From: Tribonema minus
Taxonomy: Eukaryota > Sar > Xanthophyceae > Tribonematales > Tribonemataceae
Direction: 5' to 3'
NCBI GenBank assembly: GCA_017506865.1
Contig: JAFCMP010000049.1
Span: 62,001 to 126,000 of the forward strand
DNA: 64,000 nt
Positions 21,000 to 34,100 of this stretch are shown here, in pieces. Every line of letters begins with the position of its first letter. The first letter of the stretch is position 1. The position numbers and the translations under genes are program-made. Below the pieces are notes generated by a model. That model was not told where the DNA came from. It did not search any database and was given only the letters and a program-made list of their open reading frames with translations.

Positions 21000-21135
21000 A
21001 TGCTGTGTATCATAAAATTATCATGGGTGTGGCCTAAAGTCATTGCTATCCGTTCCGAGATACTGAGCTTTTCAGGCCGAACTGATGCGTAGCATTGTGG
21101 CTGTGCATGCATGCATCATTTCTTGTTAAGAGACC
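21000..21135 (+). repeat. Dispersed repeat, copy 1 (with 21610-21790)
   Basis: Ordered shared blocks are GGCCTAAAGYCATYGCYATC, GAGCTTTTNRRGCCGAAC and CGTAGCATTGTRGC, followed by CATGARTTCTTG-like text. The second copy has an extra ~50 bases in the middle. Confidence 0.65.
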
Positions 21136-21609
21136 CTGACCCTAATTCCGGCGTTTTTGAGGCTTGCCCTAGCCGGTTTTCCCTTGGCGCAAACCCTAGC
21201 TTGAACGTGGATACTTGCACACGCTGTACTCCACAGCAGGAGACAGCGAGACGTGACACAGTCGCTTTAGACACAGTCGTGCTTGCCTACCAAGCGCTTC
21301 ACCTTAATGTGGGCGCTAGCGGCTAAGAAACCATTCTTCGTGTTGGGACCTCTCGGTGTGAACAGCAGCGTTGATGCACACCACTCCTGCTGGATGCGGT
21401 GTGCTGCGTCGCTACCGCTTTGATTGAGGCACTATTCATCCATGCCAGCTACAGCCTGACCCAGCGTCGCCGCCGTGCCTCACAGCGCGCGCATGATCAC
21501 TTTTCAAGAAAACTAAAAAAGTTGCGCGCACGGAAAACTTATCAACTTCTCTGCATCAATACGGTTTGCGGCACTGACTGGCGCGTTAGATAAGCGCGTA
21601 ATGCGTTCC

Positions 21610-21835
21610 ATAAGACTACGTATGGGCTTGGCCTAAAGCCATCGCCATCTTGGTGCTACCTTAGGAAGCAGTGATTTTTCATTTCTGTTTTTGACCCGTT
21701 CGTGAGATGGTGAGCTTTTTGAGCCGAACGGATACGTAGCATTGTAGCCCTTGGTGCATACATGAGTTCTTGTCAAAAAACCTATAGCTAACTCCTCAGC
21801 TGTGATGAGTTGAATTCTTGGGCGTGAACAGTGTC
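21610..21835 (+). repeat. Dispersed repeat, copy 2, plus a second short repeat
   Basis: It matches 21000-21135. Its end (TAACTCCTCAGCTGTGATGAGTTG...GTGAACAGTGTC) also recurs at 21950-22000 (TAACTCTAGCCTTGATGAGTTG...GTGAACAACTGTC), so two old repeat families overlap here. Confidence 0.6.
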
Positions 21836-22019
21836 AGTTTTCAAAAAAGAATGCGCGCGCGCTCGCAGAACCAAGAAAAATACGCCAGATTGAGGGTTAG
21901 GTTCTCTAAAAAGGTGTAGCGACAATTCAACCAAGAAAGGTATACATAGTTAACTCTAGCCTTGATGAGTTGCTTCCTGTGTCGTGAACAACTGTCGATT
22001 GGGAACGTGGAACCGACCA

Positions 22020-22039
22020 CACACACACACACACACACC
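22020..22039 (+). repeat. (AC)10 microsatellite
   Basis: About ten uninterrupted AC units beginning near 22020, just beyond the proposed 3' end of the WD40 gene. Confidence 0.9.
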
Positions 22040-22118
22040 AGCTCCTTACTAGTAGCAGCAGCACTGCGCCCCAAGATCGAGTGCGCTCTTCTCCCCGTCT
22101 AGAGCGTTTGCTGATCCT

Positions 22119-25100
22119 TCATTGAGAGGCCTCTTCAGGCGAGGACAGCCCGAGGGCTTCAAATAAGTGTGCTGCTGTGCAGAAACCGTCACACTTCAAA
22201 AAACGGGTCTATGTTAGGATACCGTTCTCCAAGGAAAACAACATAAGTGCAATGCCACGTGCACCAGACGCAAGTGGCAGCTTACCTGCGGATGGAAGTG
22301 CAACTCTTTGATGTCATGCTGCCCCTGGTGTACGAACAGCAGCTGTGGTGGGAGCTTGAGCTCTGCTATACCGCCAAGGTCTCTGTTTGGGCCACCCACA
22401 AGATCACCATCATCCGCCTCCACGGACAAGTCCCAGACAGTGACCTGCAACAACAACACGTAGCACAAGAAGAGAGTGTTAGAAGACTGTCTCACCAAGT
22501 AGAAGAACACCTGTAAACCCACAAGACCTCACAACTGATTACAATTATACATCGACTGTGCGCAAGGTTAGGGTTAGACAGTGAAAAGCCGCTATAGAAA
22601 TGGCTCTATGTCATCCAGCTGATCCTCAGAATTAACACGTGGCACACAAAGGTCTTACAATTGCAAGGACCCACAACTGCCAGCTGCAGATAAGCCCGGA
22701 AAAAAGCTAGAAGTATGTTTTCACTGCATCCACTTGTTTAATGTGTCTATGCTAATGTGATGTGTCTATGCTAGCCTACCAGCTAGTACTCTGCTGCAGT
22801 TACGTACGTGCCTACACTTACTGGATGGAACCAGTAAGGAAGTGAGCACGTGCTGCGTCGTCCTCCTGGACTCTTTGTCAAAAGTACACAATCTGAGGCC
22901 TGTTCCTCAAAGTTAATGTTGGATTGCAAGAATGTAAGAAAATGACCAACAGGTACTGAAACCCATCTCGTTGCTAAACAGCAACGCAACAGTACTAAAA
23001 AGAGCGTGCGGCAGGTCTGGTGTTGTCATGCTTGCTTCAAGTGCGCATCTTAGAAGGTACTTTGTGGCTGCAGTGCACTGGTTTGCACGGTAAATGGTCG
23101 AGGCAATTGGGGTTGTATGAATGCAAACCAATATGTTGCAGAAGCCGTGGACTTTGTCTAGAGTTGGCCTCCAGTGGTCTTGCTTTGGGTCCAGTAGAAA
23201 TGACCATGAGGTGTGGCCCATTCAGCGACCTCTCTTCCCCTCCCTTCAACGCTGTAGTTATGCACGCAATCATGTCACTTGGTACAGTGCATTGTACTTA
23301 TCATGTCCATCTGCGTGTTGCACTGAAGCAGCAGCCGCTGCTCGTTCTGTCAACCAGCGCAGCAGCTGTCACTGCGTACCGTGTCAGGCAAGCAGCATCA
23401 CGGTCGCCATGTTCTGCTGCATCTAGTGCACCTTTCATAGGCGTCTGCTGTTCTGAATTCCTCAAGCTTCCTCAATGCTTTGACATCATGAGCTGCAGCA
23501 GCTTGGCAGTTCAAGTGGCTTGCAGTGGAGTTTTTGTATTGTTGACGCTTAGCCTCTTTTGAGCCTTGAGTCATGCTATGAAGTGCCAAGTCAAAGGGCC
23601 CGGTGATGTCTTTATGTGACAGGGACCTTGCAATGTGTCAAGAATGGAGTCTCTCACCAAAATTGTTTACCGCATTGAATGGATAGAGTCGGCACAATGC
23701 ATGCATGACAAGCACGGTGGTCCCCTGCTCATTGGCTACGAACAGGGCATTTACCCTGATGATGGGGTAGCCTGTACTGGATCGGCAGCTTGCTGCTGCA
23801 GCGTAGCTGTTCAAGCAACTCACATGGCAACACCAGTGGGCATAAGAGATGCAGCGCATCTCTCAATCCGATTCATACACGCTCTCCATAAAAAGTTTTT
23901 TTTTACCTGGTTGTCTGCACCCGCAACAGCCAGCATGGATTCATCGTTGGGATCCCACTCGATGCTGGTAATGGGTGCCTTGTGCCAAGAGAACTGCGCC
24001 ACTGGCTCAGGTGTTGCCTTGCCTGCACATACACCAAGTGGCGTGGATCGTCAAACAATGCCTGGTTGCATGAAAACGCTTTGGCTCACCATCAAAAGAT
24101 CGACGCACATGCTGCAACGCATCCACTGAGGATATCAGCATGGCCATTCATGGTATAATTCAGTGAGACACCACTCAGGCAGCTGGAAAATGAAACCTTC
24201 AGTCAAACAGATACGCGGAAGGCACATGTAACCCTGAAAGAATGCACACCACAAGATCTGCTACAAGGGTTGTTTGCAGATGTTGACGCTACACATGCTA
24301 CTGCTGGTAAAAGTGATGTGTTTGCTGCAAGCTGTGCAATTGCGTACATTCGGCTGCCAGTGCGTGTACATGGGCAAAGTGGGTACGATTGTTTTGCCTG
24401 GCGGTTGTCACATGCCATGTCCCCGCTCCTCCCCTCCCCTCCCCCCCCCCCCCCCACTTCCCCCCTTGAACGATCATACTGCGCTGCACGGTGTAGCACT
24501 CAGAGCACTTGAGCTGAGTGTTACCACCAGTAACTCCTCTCCACATGCGGCCGATTTCTTGTTCCAGTTACTGGGCAAGAATGGCTATGCCAAGCGTCAA
24601 ACGCTCGTCATTCTGAACTGTCATCGGCACAGGACCTGGCGGAGTGCTTTACGGCATACGAACGCGGAGCACGAACGTTGGGCTGTTTTGCAGCACCAGT
24701 CCAAGCTCTTACAGCACGCAGTGCAGACTAGGTTGCTGCAAGGTTGTACACCCTAGGAACATGGGACATGACCTCCCTTGGGCCTTCATGGATACAAGCC
24801 CATGGCTACATGTGTGCGGTAGAGGTACCAGTGCATGACAACATGAAGCATGCTATGATTTGCCAAGAGAAATGTGCTGGTGTCACTGCCAAATACCGGT
24901 GCAGCACATAACAAACTTGTCAAGCAGTAAATATGGGTTCACAAGTATATGCGTGTGGGCTGACACAGACAGCCACTACCAATTGAGATAGCCACTGTTA
25001 CCAGCTGTGAAGTACTTGTACGCGTATGCGCAGAAAAAAAGTCTCATGCCATGCGAAACTAGTTCAGATGGTCACCTGGCTGATATCAAGCTTCAAACAA

Positions 25101-28100
25101 ATTCTGGAATGGAGATCTCAACAAATCTGTCAAGTTAGCTGTTGGTGGCTGGACGGATGGCTGTGAGGGAGTGAGTGATAATTATTGGTAGCGTGGTGTG
25201 TGGCGATGTGCTTGATGGAAGATTTCAATATCACTGTCAACTAGGGCCAGACTTCTCTTGCCAATAACAGTGCGCTTTGCAAAACTTCCACAGACAATCG
25301 CTTGCTGGTTACATTGACCAGCCCGTGCCAAACTCTCAGCTCAGCCCACCGTGGCTCCGATTATGGAGAGCTAACAATGTGTCCAGGCCTTTTCACAACC
25401 CTCGAAGTACATAACTTCTACGCGGCTGCCGACTATGTAGCGTGCCCTTTTGCAGCGGCGATGACGAATGTAGACAAAAATCAATAGCAAATCGGAACGT
25501 TCTCGATGTGCCCGTTGAATGATTGTTGCATTCTTGGTATTAGCCAGCTGTAGTGTACATGCGTGCCATCTCTGGCATCCAGTATCATGTACTGTACCTT
25601 GCAACCGAATGGCACCATCCCAACGCCTCTTTTTATCTCCGTTCTAGATGATATCAATTGTGATGACAGTAAGGCTGCAGACTGCCCTGTAGACACCACA
25701 TGTATGGAGGCTTGCCAAACTGTGCACCTTCTTACTGCTTGTGCATGCACCTTGCAGCCATCTGCCAGATCTCCATGTGGCCACATGTGCCGCCAATTTT
25801 AAGACCCTTCAATCCTTCACATTGTGCTGCAAACGCATTACACCGTCGCTGCTTGAACAATCAACTCAGCAGCAAAGGCTGCCAGGATGGCAATATAGAA
25901 CCGTGAGAATGGGTCAAGAGACCGGCCACAAGCATCCAGTATGTTTCCAGTACTTTCCAACCTGCCATGTTTGTGAAGGTAGCTTCCACCATCATCTCAA
26001 CCAGCTCTACTTGCATTGAGTGTCTGTCAGCCACTGCCACGGCTGCTGCGTGCAAGAGATTCTGAATGCCACGCCTTTCAAGGGCTTGCCATTAGATGCT
26101 ACAACCATAATCAAGTGCAAAAGCATTTGATTGCCTGTTGTGGGTTGGAATGGCACTTACCAAAACTTCGAAGGTCCCAGACCCGGAACACACCGTCATC
26201 ACCGCCACTGGCAAGGAGATAGGTGATGCTGGTGTTCCAGCTCATGACATTAACATCCTGCGAGCCATGAGCCTGGTCAATGGAAAGCATGGGCTTGGCC
26301 CATCGCCGTGTGTCCCAGATGGCCACCTGACCATACAGAGGCAACATCAGAGTTTATGAAGTATACAGAATTTGCGAATTGCGAGCTGCGCCTGCTTCAT
26401 TGATGACATGAAAGTATTCATCTGCCTCTGCCTCAGACAAATCAAAATGCACATCGTTATGAGAAGCCCGCAGAGACATGCCCAATGTCACTTGCAGCAC
26501 ATATACATCACCCTGACCACGACAGCTGCAATTTGAGCAACCAACAACACATCGTACTGATCCCCTCAAGCTCGTACTAGAATAAACGCTTTGGATGTCT
26601 CCACACAGCTTAAAACATGATGCGCAACAAGCGGGCAGCCAGCTGAACTCCCATAAAAGCGCCTGACTTCCCTCCCCCTGATGACATAATTGCTTTGTAT
26701 GACAATGACCATGCGTATGCAAGGCAACAAAGTGGCATACAACCAAGCAGGCGAGTTCAGCGCAGATACTGACCCTGCCTGCAGCAGTCTGCGATTTCAC
26801 GCTGTCACATCCTTCATTTCAATGCATATTTGAATTTCTACTCACCGATCCATCTGCACTGGCTGATGCAAAAACAGTATGTTCCGTTGGGCTCCACTGC
26901 AACTCCTCTACAGAAGCTGCAAGCATGCAGGTAAGAGGCATTCAAAGCAAGCACTCGTTAGCACAGGATTGCTATGAGCTTCAAGTATTGCCATGGAGAG
27001 CTCAGACAGCTCCAGTGACTTCTACATATCGAGTGCAACGTAGGGATGGCGAAAGTGAAATGTAAGTTTACCTTGAGCAACATTGGTCATATGATGGCAT
27101 TTGCTGACGAGTAGGTATTTACAACAGTTTTCACATGTCATTCATATTATACTTCGGAGTAAAGAAGTAAGTCTCATTGTACTGTGAAGTATATTCATGT
27201 ATACTTCAAAGTATGTGCTTTCAGCACATTGACGTGGGGATGGTAAGTGCGCATTTGTCTGGATGTTTGCGATGCTCACCAAAACATGAACGATGGAATG
27301 ATGAGCCAGGGCACTCCAAAGAGTATTTAATGCAGCACACAGCTTAATGACATCGAATAAGCCTTGCGCACTTGAAACGCACCATTGACGGTGTTGAAGA
27401 GAGTGAAGCCGCAAAAAGAATGATGAGATGTTGGTATAGCATAACAACACTGCTACAGCAGTCTCAACACCTGAGCAATAGGTGCAATAAAAGAATATCA
27501 TCGCGCTTCACCTTCTTGAAATATTTGTTGTTTCTGTCACTGCTGCTGGCAAAAATCATGTTCTCTACACGACCGTGTCGGGACATCTGTCATTGTGAAT
27601 ATTGTTAAGACAACGTTTGGCGCCTGCTGCGGTTAGAACGCTGTCGTCTGGACAACTGTTTCGTGACAGACCATCCAGGATCGATGTCGTCTACATGTTT
27701 ATGTCGCAGCATGATGTCGTCTAGGGTATGAAGCCTTCAAATCTCTTCACTTTGCAACCATGAAAACCAAGAAGGCCGCTTCCAGCGCCACGTGTGCAAG
27801 AGTACTGAGTGCGTCATGTGGTGCAGGAATTAGGACTGAATGAATGGTATGCTGTGCAAACCTCAACAGGAATGTGCCCAAGGTACGTGAAGCATCTGCA
27901 CAGCAAAAGTGATCATCATCACCATAGCTCATATTTGTACTTGGTGCAGACTACGGCAAACCAGTTCTATGCGCGCTCTCACCAGTATGACCAAGTGACG
28001 CCTGCTGGTCGGTGGCCCATGCCCCACCCTCTTGTGGCTCGTGAACATGTATGTGGCCTCCACAACATCCTGTCAACAATCGTCCCTCTGCCACCTGCAG

Positions 28101-31100
28101 CACACAATCAGTACAAATTGTGTCAATGGCCTGGCCTGGCTGCAGGTGCAATATGGTGCCACTAGCATGGTATGTTATACTTAATGAAAGTATGCACTGA
28201 GGACGTGCCTCAGTGCCTCGTACTGGCCATGCCAAAAAGGAGAGCCGCTGGCAGTTTTGTTCCACTGCTGAGACCACCATACTTTCAAAAGCACCAACTT
28301 GCTGCAACCTATGGACCTGCAAACAACAGCAGCTCGAGTGCATGTGATGGGGAAAATCGATAGGTAGAGCGAACAATTATGAACTGTCATGTCGTTATGG
28401 TACAGCAGTTGCTCAGCTCAGTCAGATAGGAAGAACATAATTTCTCCTTCACTTACCCGGCTCCAGTCCATTGCAAAGCCTTCGTCTGGGTGACCCTTGA
28501 ACGTGTAGAGGGATGTTGCGACAGTGTCCCTGTGATTCAAGCATGTGAGGTTGGAGCAGCCGAAGGTTGAGTACCAGCACCTTCAGGTTTCACGCTCACC
28601 AACACAAAATCTCTGCAACAAGCGGAAGTCAAATACTTTGAAGCATGCAATGACATCAACGCATTGCTCTGTGCACAATATATGTGATATGTCTGCAATT
28701 ATCTGATAACATTGCATATTGTGGCTGACTCACATCTGCCAGTCATTGAGTAACCATTCAGGTGCGCCCGCTACGTATCTGCCTCAAGCAAGCTGGCTAT
28801 ATAAGTGGTATTACCTAAAGAGGTACAAGTACGTACCGCAAACAAGTCAAGGAAGTCATTGAGGCGTGCTGATGACCACCAACACAGCAGTTGCACAGCT
28901 CCAAAAGTGCTGGAGCGCATACCTTGGTCCACCCTTGTCCAGCGCGTTCACTTGATGAGTCACATCAGTCAGGTATACGGACCCCTTCTCAGACCACGAC
29001 GCAACAACACCAGGCTGCTGAGGCATAGAGCGAATGCGGTTGATACCGCCACTGCAAAATAAATGACAGAAGTCAAAGGGAGCATGCGCCAGCAGAGTGT
29101 AAGCACGAGATCTGCGCATGAGTGTGGTGAACACATTGGGATTTGTTGAAGTGATGCATTCACAGGTATCTCCACGCACATCAATATGCTAGCAACACAC
29201 AGTGCACACGTTCTAGTAAACATAAGGGTTACAGGAGTGCACCTGATGCGCAAGTAACTGCTGTGAACACCTACAGCTCAGCTCCTGCATGTGAGTGGTC
29301 TCAAAAGTGCAAACTCGTGCTTACTTGTGTGCTATGTCGATGTGGTCCAGCATGGGCTCCACGTCATTGTCGTCCTCGTCGTCTGACTCTTGGTCCTGAG
29401 ATATGAAAAGACACAGAGGACGGCATCACCGAGCATTCATCGGTCACCATGTCAAGACAGGTCAGCAACAGCTGGACAGTAACTAAAGAACGCACAAGGC
29501 AGTGCAGCTGCGAAAGCTGCTGCGACCCTGTGAGATAAAGCACCTGCAGCCTTCTCAGCATATCCTGATTGCTTTCGCCGCTGCTGCAGTTTTTGTACGT
29601 ACGTAGCAGTCGACGAATATCAAAGTGTTGATATACACAATCACGCATGCTTGAACGTACGGTATCCGTTTTCAAGTGTGGCCACTTCACAAACGATCTA
29701 CTTCAAAAAATTAGAACTGCGCACAGTCATGTGATGTCAACATGTACACAAGAGCTTTTGTAAACTTCAGAAGCATGCAATTGATATATAGCGATACATA
29801 AGTATATATTGTGTAAGATAATGTGAACGTTTTGGCCAGGAATTCACGACAGCCGCTCGTAAAAGTTGACATCACCGGCATGCACGTGTTGGCCAGACGT
29901 GACGGAAATTGGCAGGGGTTTACCAGTGAGCTTTCAGGTCTTGCACATTTGCACAATCGCTCCCGCATGGTGTGTACAGAACGAGAGTGTGCACCGGCTG
30001 TACAAACAATGGTGTTCAGGCAGCATATACACACCTGCGCAAAATGTCGCACCGTTGAAAATGGAATGCGTGCTTGCGATGTGATACATATACACGAGAT
30101 GTTCTGGCTTGTAGCTTTGCATACCTCTTCATCGTCTGCGCTGAGCTTCTGTGTCTTGTGCAGGTCTGCCAGCTTCATCACCTGCACTCAGAATGCCAGC
30201 AGTGCTGCTGTGATGACATGGCGTTACAGTTGCAGCGAGCAGTCCACACCCTCAGGCAGAACAACCAGCATCTTTCTCAAAAAGAAGAACATGATGAACG
30301 CTGTGACAGGATTAACACAAGCACTGCCGGGCCCATACCAAACCTGAAAGAGGGCAGGGCTACAATGGCACAGCCTACAACTAGAATATGAACCAAATGG
30401 CGGAGAGGCCAGGCGGATGAAACAGTCCCATTAGTCGCTTCCTAGTGTTTAGGGTGAGTGATTTGTCCCCCCAGGTCAATGTGCGACAATTCACAGCTTT
30501 CTCAGGCATACAATGTTTCTGCATGTGATCTTGAAAGCACATTGCAGGTGGATACTTTGTTATGTCCATAATCATGGCTGATCATAGGAGGATTGTAGAA
30601 CGAAGCCCACATGGCGCTGGTGCCATGCACACAACGTAAAATGACCGCGCACAAATTATCAAATGTGTGTGTACAGGTTGTGACCAACTTCTTCTAACTC
30701 AATTGCATGTTTGTGACACTGTCCTGGGTGAGTAAAGCGTGCTTTTTTATACCACACCCGCAAAGAGCAGCAAGTCAAAAGCCATGCAGCGAGACAAAGC
30801 CCGTATCATCACATGCTTTGAAAATGAGAGAAAAAGTGAACCACAGGCGTTGTGCACCCAGCTGTGGTCAGCGGTAAAGCCTGCCAGGTGTTGGACTTGC
30901 CTGAATCTTATTTGGCTGACCGCGTGCTGCTTGTGTTCCAGCCACAGCAAACACAATGTGGGGATATCTGCGCACCAGTAGCCAAAGAGCACCAGGTTGC
31001 AGCAATGATATCAATAAGTGATGTAGCAAAACATGTCACGACATGCTCGCCTACTTTTGGTACAGTCACAAAGTGTTGGGACAAATGTGATTCACGGCCA

Positions 31101-34100
31101 CTGAGACAGGTCATGCTGGTGGCGCAGCAACACATATTGCGTAACAAAGAAGTGCTAGCGTGGCATGCCTTGCGACCACACCATTCCAAGCCGCACTCAA
31201 GGTTATGACCAAGACACACTGAAGGCTTTACTGGAGTAGAGGATGGTTAGCAGTTGCAATGCATGACATCACTTGTTGCCTTGCACTTCGTGTCAATGAT
31301 TTTCAGGCAACGACACAAGGGCTGACAAAACCAAGATCTAGTACGCACACACAGACGTGTCCACAACCAGATGATGCGCAAGGTCATAACATACTTGACA
31401 ACATACATCTGCAGTGGCATCACAACGTCATAGTACTAGATGGTGATTGCAAACGTGCTACACCCTTTGTTGATTGCGCGTGCTGCTATTGGACTCAATC
31501 CAGGATGCCAGGCTTGTATGGGCAAGGGCAGGAAAATCAATCTTACGTAATGGACAAAAGTTGATGATTTGCAGCTAACCCAAGCCGTAACCCTAAACCT
31601 TAAGCCGCTGGTGTTCGTTCGTAGAACCACATTACTTTGGCTGAACCCTTCGCCTCCTCAGGGCTGACAAGCGTCGAAAGACAGTACTCGGACAAAACTG
31701 AACAGAAATGACTGGCACCAGTGAGACACTCCTGTGCGACTAGCCTCGGCCGTGTGCTGGCATCACATGCACAAGCTGCCTACACAGCAAACCCACCTGA
31801 CCCTGTTGGTGCCTAGCTTGTCCCGGATGAAGTCAAAGCTCAAGCACGGCCACTCTGGACTGCAAATGCATAAACAAAGGCAACACCCGACACACATTGC
31901 TGAGCAAGAGCCAAAGTATCAGTTGGCAGGTCCAACACAAAAGTACAAGTGAATGTGAAACAGTCCAAAGGCACCCCAACTGACACCAAGAGCAGTAGGT
32001 CGCATGACAATGACTCGGTGATTTCTGGCATGCAAGCTACTGCACAGCTGCTTGCAATACAGGACAAACTGGCCGAGGAAAACCTCCGTAAGATGATGTG
32101 CTGGAGCTTGTTTCAGAAGTTGAGATCAACGCTATTGCGAAGCGGCAGGCCTGTCTGATTGGAACTCAGAGATGGCAACCACCATCACATCGAAACAGCT
32201 GCAGCATCGCACATCAAAAACGACATGATGCAATACCAGATACTGCTGACGCATGGCTCATTGCAGTGCTCACCGAAGGGAATGGTACATGTGGTATGCA
32301 CTGGGGTCATATTCCATCTCCTCGCCCTCTGGCACCTCGTCCAAGCCCGGCCGGAATGTGCGTACTTCTGCATGTCGGAGCACATACATGCCATCACATG
32401 AAAACATGGCAGCGCGCATGCAGTACTCAGTGGATTACCTTCGATTGCGGTTGCAAATCATCTTTAAATGCCTCTGACCTGCTGGCATGTTGGCACAATT
32501 GTGGCAGGTGCCGCTGCCATGTATGTCGCATGGATGTCTTGCCAGCTTGCACTCAAGTGGGTTCATGAATGAAGACAGAAATATACTGCTACCATTCAGC
32601 GCGCCTGTGTGCTGCACAAAGGATAATTTGACCGCCCTTTAGCTTCTCAAACAAGCACGTCCAGTCTGCTTGCTATTTTACTCACAAATGAGCAGCGATG
32701 GCGTGCAGGCTGCCAGATGCACAGCCCCCGAAAGGGAATTGCTCGGCGTTGTGGGCATGCATGCATGTAGAGGTCACAAATTCCTGTATGGATGCAAGTA
32801 GTATGCACTGTACTTGTGTAATGGATGTACAATCACATTGTAGTCATTGTGGAGTGAATGATTGACGTCCCTATGCAAAGGCAACACAAAAAACCCCAGG
32901 AAAAGCGCCTTGGGCATCAGCCGTAATACGGTGCAAGTATTTGACAACGCTTTGTTGAAAAATCAACATGTCCTACAAGGCACCAACTCATGTCAGGTTC
33001 TTGTCATACCTGACTGAGGTTCTGCCTGTTCGACATCCACATCCATACCCTGAATGATCAACGGCAGGATGGCAGTGGAACAGCAGAGAGACCGCACAAT
33101 GAATACCTATTTTGTTTGGTATACAAGCTGGCACACATGAGGTCACAGCCATGGGTGATGTAATGGACAGTACAGCGGCAAAACTACCAGTGCAATAATG
33201 TGCTTTTAAGTAAGTCATCAAGCGCACATGCAGGCCATCTGGTTCCGTAGTATGCCCGGGTCAGTTCACAGGTGCCATATGCTGTCACTCATCGCTACCC
33301 CCAACCACAGCATCTGAGCACGCCAAACAACCGCACTTCAAAAGTATGAGATGCACCAAGTGGCGAAACAGACATGAAGTATTGTGCTGTTCATCCTCCA
33401 GGCATCATTCCCTTATGGCCATAATGCACCCCCCCTCCCTGCCTCGCCTGGACTCCGTGGACGGTGCATTGTCACGGTGCTACATCTGCATAAATCCAGT
33501 GGTTCCTAATCGCTTGATTGATCAGTGGAGGTGCAACGGCCTGAAATCTTATTCCTCATCAGTGTTCAGCTGCAAGCACCATGAACAATTTTGTTTACCA
33601 GCACCATCAGCCACACCTGTGCCTCAGCGTTGTCTCCTTCACCATCTTGTTCATCATCTGGTAGCTCCGTGTCATCATCAAACAGCTGTTCCTCCTCCTC
33701 AAACTCGTCCTCAAAGGGGTCTTCAAAGACAAGGTCTTCCTCTGCACCACACGAACACGTGGATTAAAAAGCAGCCCTCATGAGATGGCGAGCCTATGAT
33801 TGGCGAAAAATGTCGACTTTGTGTACGTATGATGCAGCGTTGCACATGCTGACGTTGATCATGGCACAAGCAACCGCTTGAACGGCAGCTATAGAGCAAA
33901 CAGCTTCTCCCATGATGTGCAAAACTATTATGCATTGCAAGTGTATAATCGCTGCTGCCAGCAAGAATGTCTTTGCAAAGCGCTCTTACGCATGAATAGC
34001 AGCAAGCAGTAGTGCCTGCTGATGATCAGCACTTAGATGCATGATGACCGGGAAGTCTGATGCAGACATCGTGTCCGCATTATGGTGTTCAAGTATGCTG

